Shown here: piece by piece, positions 61,272-64,000 of the stretch | How positions within the stretch are numbered: position 1 is the first letter of the stretch | Layout: every line of letters begins with the position of its first letter | DNA from: Oikopleura dioica | Taxonomy: Eukaryota; Chordata; Appendicularia; Copelata; Oikopleuridae | Direction: 5' to 3' | DNA: 64,000 nucleotides | Assembly: GCA_907165135.1 (NCBI GenBank) | Contig: OU015567.1 | Coordinates: 6,577,001 to 6,641,000 of the forward strand | Program-made: the position numbers and the translations under genes | The notes under the pieces: model-generated | What the model was told of the DNA's origin: nothing | Seen by the model: only the letters and a program-made list of their open reading frames with translations | Databases searched by the model: none

Positions 61272-63872
61272 TTACTTCACTCGTTTCGCCTTCGTCTTCA
61301 ATGGATCGTTCGCTTTTCTCTTCTTGAGCAAGGCTTGCTTTTCTTTCGTCGACAGTCCCTTTTTGTGATAATTCTTGGTTTTCGATTTCAGCCGCGCGTT
61401 TTCGATATTCAGTGAGTTTTTGATTTGTGCGGGGAGCAGGTAAGTTGGAATATTCGCCAAATCGGATCGTTTCGACACTTTTTTCAAGTTTGCATCGTGT
61501 CGCAGCGCTAGCAGGTCGTTTTCATGTCGAGTAAAATACTCTTCCTAAAAAATGAAAGGAGATCTTCGAGGTTTTTATTTCATTATTTACCTGTAGTTTC
61601 TTTGAATTCAAGATCGCCTGTTTGATTTCGGCGACTCGGCTGTCTCGGATTGCTCTTTTGCTGCACTTGTCAAGCGCATCTGATGCTCTTCCTCTGAATA
61701 AATAAGTTAATTTAAACAGGAACTCAATGAAACAAGAAATTCCTACCTTAGACCTTCAACTTCTTCCATTTTGAACTTGAATCGATCAACAGGGATTCCC
61801 GTCACTTCCGTCACTTTATCCAGTACGTCTCTTTCTTCTTGCCCGATCATCAAATTAATGACTCGCCCTTTGTTGTCTCCTCTTGCTGTTCGCCCTGCTC
61901 GGTGAATGTACTGCTTGGCCGAAGTAGGGAAATCGAAGTTGATGACGTTGGAGACGTTCTGAAAGTCGATTCCTCTCGACACGCCGAATTCCCGATGATC
62001 TTCTTCTTGCGTTTTTGACTTTTTCTTCTTCGAATCTTTTTCCTAAAATCCAAGAGTTTAGAAAAAAACAAAGTTGAAAAGCGGGCCCACCTCTTTTTTA
62101 GCTTTCGTGTGTTCTCCTTCTTGAATTTCCTCATCCAGATCGACCTGATCGTTGGCAATCATGATGTCGAACTTTCCTTTATTGAACTGTTGCACTGCGT
62201 TGTGACGAGAAGCAGCGGCTAGTTCGGAGCTCAGGACAACTGAAGGTATTCCGAATTGCTTCAGGAAGAGTTTCAGCTTGTAACACCTAAAATTTCCGTA
62301 AAACAGATATTTTTGGCCGCTTTTTTGAAGCCGATTGGGCTGCACAATCTGTGTAGAGATCTGAGTAACTCATATTCCCTTTTTTCAACCCCTTTTTTAC
62401 CTATTTGTTCCACAAGCAAAGACAAGCGATTTTCCTCTGACGATTCTCAACTTGAGAAAGCTCAAAATCACCAAGTACTTTTCAAAGTCTTCGTTCAAAT
62501 TAATCTGATATTGCTGGAGAACTTCCGCGTTCGGCAACGAGGAGTCGTCGAGCTTGAGCGTTACTGGATTCCGAAGCGCTAGTTTCTTCATTTTTTCGAC
62601 TTGTTCTGAGAGGGTGGCGGACATGAGGAAGGATTGCTGCGTTCCAGGGAGATATGTGACGATTTCCGCGACCATTTTGTCGTTTCCGAATCCGAAGAGA
62701 AGATCGGCTTCGTCCAGGACCATGACTGAGAGTTCTTCGAGGGAGAGACGCTCCGATTTTAGCGCATTTAGGATTCTGGAAAGAAAAAAATAAGCTTTTG
62801 AAAAATGCTTTTTTCAATTATTACCTTCCAGGAGTTCCGATCACGATGGATGCGGAAATAGCTGATTCAGACTCAACTTCTGATCCAAGCTCGTAAATTG
62901 AAATCGAATCGAGGCATTTGACACAGAGTTCTCGGACGACAGCTTCGATTTGCGAACATAACTCCCTCGTAGGGCCGATTATTAGAGCACGGGAGCTGGG
63001 GATGTGGAGGATTCGCTGGACAATCGGGATCAAGTACGCACCGGTTTTTCCAGAGCCAGTTCGGGCCTTGGCCAGAATGTCTTTTCCTTTCAGAGCGATT
63101 GGCAACCCGGCTTCTTGGATTTCTGTCGGCTCTTTCCAACCTTTACAGTGTTTTTCAATCCGAAATTTAGCGAAAATGGCTTCTCAAAAAAAGCGTTATC
63201 GCTTCTTTAGTAGGAAAAGATGCCCTAGTTTTTGTCGTCCTTGATCTAGGATCGACAAATGCCCCCGAAATCCGGATCGGGTTTTCGTCGGATTTCCTTG
63301 AAGTCTGATTTTTCCGATCGGGTTTTTGTCGGGTTTTCGTCGGGTTTTTGTCGGGTTTTTATCGGATTTTTGTAGGGTATTTTTCGGGTTTTTGTAGGGT
63401 ATTTTTCGGGTTTTTGTAGGGTATTTTTCGGGTTTTTATCGGGTCTTTGTCGGGTTCTTGTCGGGTTTTCACAACACTAAAGTTGATACAAGTAGAATGA
63501 ATCCAAATCGGCGAAACTAGACAGAATTTTTGGTTTACAGAATTTCGGGTACTATCTTTAATCAGATTGATGAGTAGATCTGAAGAGAAACCCGACGAAA
63601 ATACCCTACAAAAATCCGATAAATGACCCTATAAAAACCCGATTTTGTAGGGTCGCCAGAATTTCAGCATCGGGTTTTTGTAGGGTCGGCAGAATCCAAC
63701 AAAAACCCGACAAAAACGTCGGTTTTCGATCGGGTGTCGGGTGGGACTTGTCGATCCTAGTCCTTGATTTCAAAACATTTCCTAGTGCAGCGATCCCAGC
63801 CAAAATTCTTGGGTCAAGTCCGAAGGAATTCCACTGCGCGATTTCCTGCGTTTCCTCCCCCGCTTCTGACAT
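61272..63872 (-). CDS. DDX56: DEAD-box RNA helicase DDX56/Dbp9, ribosome biogenesis
   Basis: ATG 63872 opens exon 1 (MSEAGEETQEIAQWNSFGLD, to 63782). Exon 2 starts at 63140 and continues through about seven exons to 61272. Motifs in order: Q-motif PTEIQEAGLPIAL, Walker A ARTGSGKT, PTRELCSQ, GTPGR, DEAD in VMVLDEADLLFGFG, SAT in SFLMSATLS, SLVFACGTNR, SRGIDFQNV, and HRAGRTARG. The acidic/basic insert between the RecA2 motifs and the Lys-rich tail (KKGLSTKEKQALLKKRKAND) are typical of DDX56, which works in 60S subunit assembly in the nucleolus. The 641-nt first intron fits the frame only as GA-AG and contains a 515-bp MITE. Another intron holds a fragment of the introner-like family. Confidence 0.93.
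62335..62370. repeat. Solo left end of the introner-like MITE in a DDX56 intron
   Basis: TTGGGCTGCACAATCTGTGT followed by AGAGATCTGAGTAAC matches the left terminus. The partner end is gone. The host intron (about 62290-62400) has its own GTAAAAAAG and TTTTAG sites. Confidence 0.55.
63246..63760. mobile_element. 515-bp MITE with CTAGGATCGACAA ends and 8-bp duplication, in DDX56 intron 1
   Basis: Inverted ends CTAGGATCGACAA and TTGTCGATCCTAG are flanked by TCCTTGAT on both sides (63238-63245, 63761-63768), a perfect 8-bp duplication. Inside, arrays of TCGGGTTTTTG-type units run on the left and their complement (CCCGACAAAAAC, CCCTACAAAAA) on the right. There is no coding capacity. The 8-bp duplication suggests a hAT-like mobiliser. 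Confidence 0.88.
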
Positions 63873-64000
63873 TTTTCCGAATTCGGCTTCTATGAAAACA
63901 AAACAATTGTGAAACTTTTTTTTTTATTTATATATTACGTTTTTGAAATGTGGATTTTTTTAAGTTTTTAGAAAAACAGGAATGAGTGAAGTGAGGCAGA

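Overview
The window looks like nuclear DNA of a larvacean (appendicularian) tunicate, most like Oikopleura dioica or a close relative. This is inferred from several things visible in the sequence: introns mostly of 41-50 nt, genes packed tens to hundreds of bases apart, same-strand runs that look like operons, several introns that keep the frame only with GA-AG or GG-AG borders (a class reported from Oikopleura), animal-specific genes (USF, goose-type lysozyme, serpin, IFI6/IFI27 family, DNAJC11-like, exocyst EXO70, DDX56), and an N-terminal Cys-rich plus kelch-like architecture I associate with larvaceans. No bacterial feature, rRNA, tRNA or CRISPR array is seen.

Layout. 1-12.4 kb: the end of a secreted Cys-rich/kelch protein (-), a goose-type lysozyme (-), a long multi-domain adenylate kinase AK9 (+), a type II membrane carbohydrate sulfotransferase (+) and a divergent serpin (-). 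12.4-15.5 kb is nearly gene-free and holds a G/C-tract palindrome. 15.5-20 kb (+): a C2-like protein rebuilt from nine exons and two small genes. 20.3-29.5 kb: four tandem copies of a 2.26-kb unit, each coding a secreted YDY/Thr-rich-mucin/vWA protein; only copy 4 keeps the last, Cys-rich exon. 29.5-34 kb: a type II membrane protein gene (-) riddled with nested transposable elements. 34.7-37.8 kb: the bHLH-zip factor USF (+), with five CACGTG E-boxes in its 5' part. 38.7-46.4 kb (-): a ZP-like protein, an ISG12/IFI27-like protein, two paralogous coiled-coil proteins, an acidic protein, an ER thioredoxin-fold protein ending in SDEL, and a possible two-gene operon with a RING protein. 48-49.8 kb (+): a second sulfotransferase. 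50.2-60.3 kb (-): a dense run DNAJC11-like <- large disordered nuclear protein <- coiled-coil protein <- NDUFAF8 <- EXO70, probably one or more operons. 60.5-60.9 kb: a small + gene. 61.3-63.9 kb (-): the DEAD-box helicase DDX56.

The most striking signal is a family of short transposons, about twelve copies and fragments here, with ends like CTGGGCTCGGCAACCTGTGTAG, GCCGC palindromes inside and 8-bp target duplications (hAT-like). Their inverted ends carry a 5' splice site (CCT|GTGTAG) on one side and a 3' splice site (GAGCCCAG|) on the other. In the C2-like gene one copy sits inside a coding exon with a perfect 8-bp duplication. Splicing at the element's own sites adds exactly 24 nt and keeps the frame, as expected of an introner. 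Other elements are a TTAA-flanked 87-90 bp element (one copy nested in the introner), a 10-bp-TSD element in an exon, a 2.2-kb element with GCGAAA satellites nested in an introner end, and a 515-bp element in a DDX56 intron.

Several genes show single-base shifts, mostly in A runs; these may be assembly errors and should be checked against reads before any gene is called broken. Exon joins are inferred by reading frame and splice consensus only.
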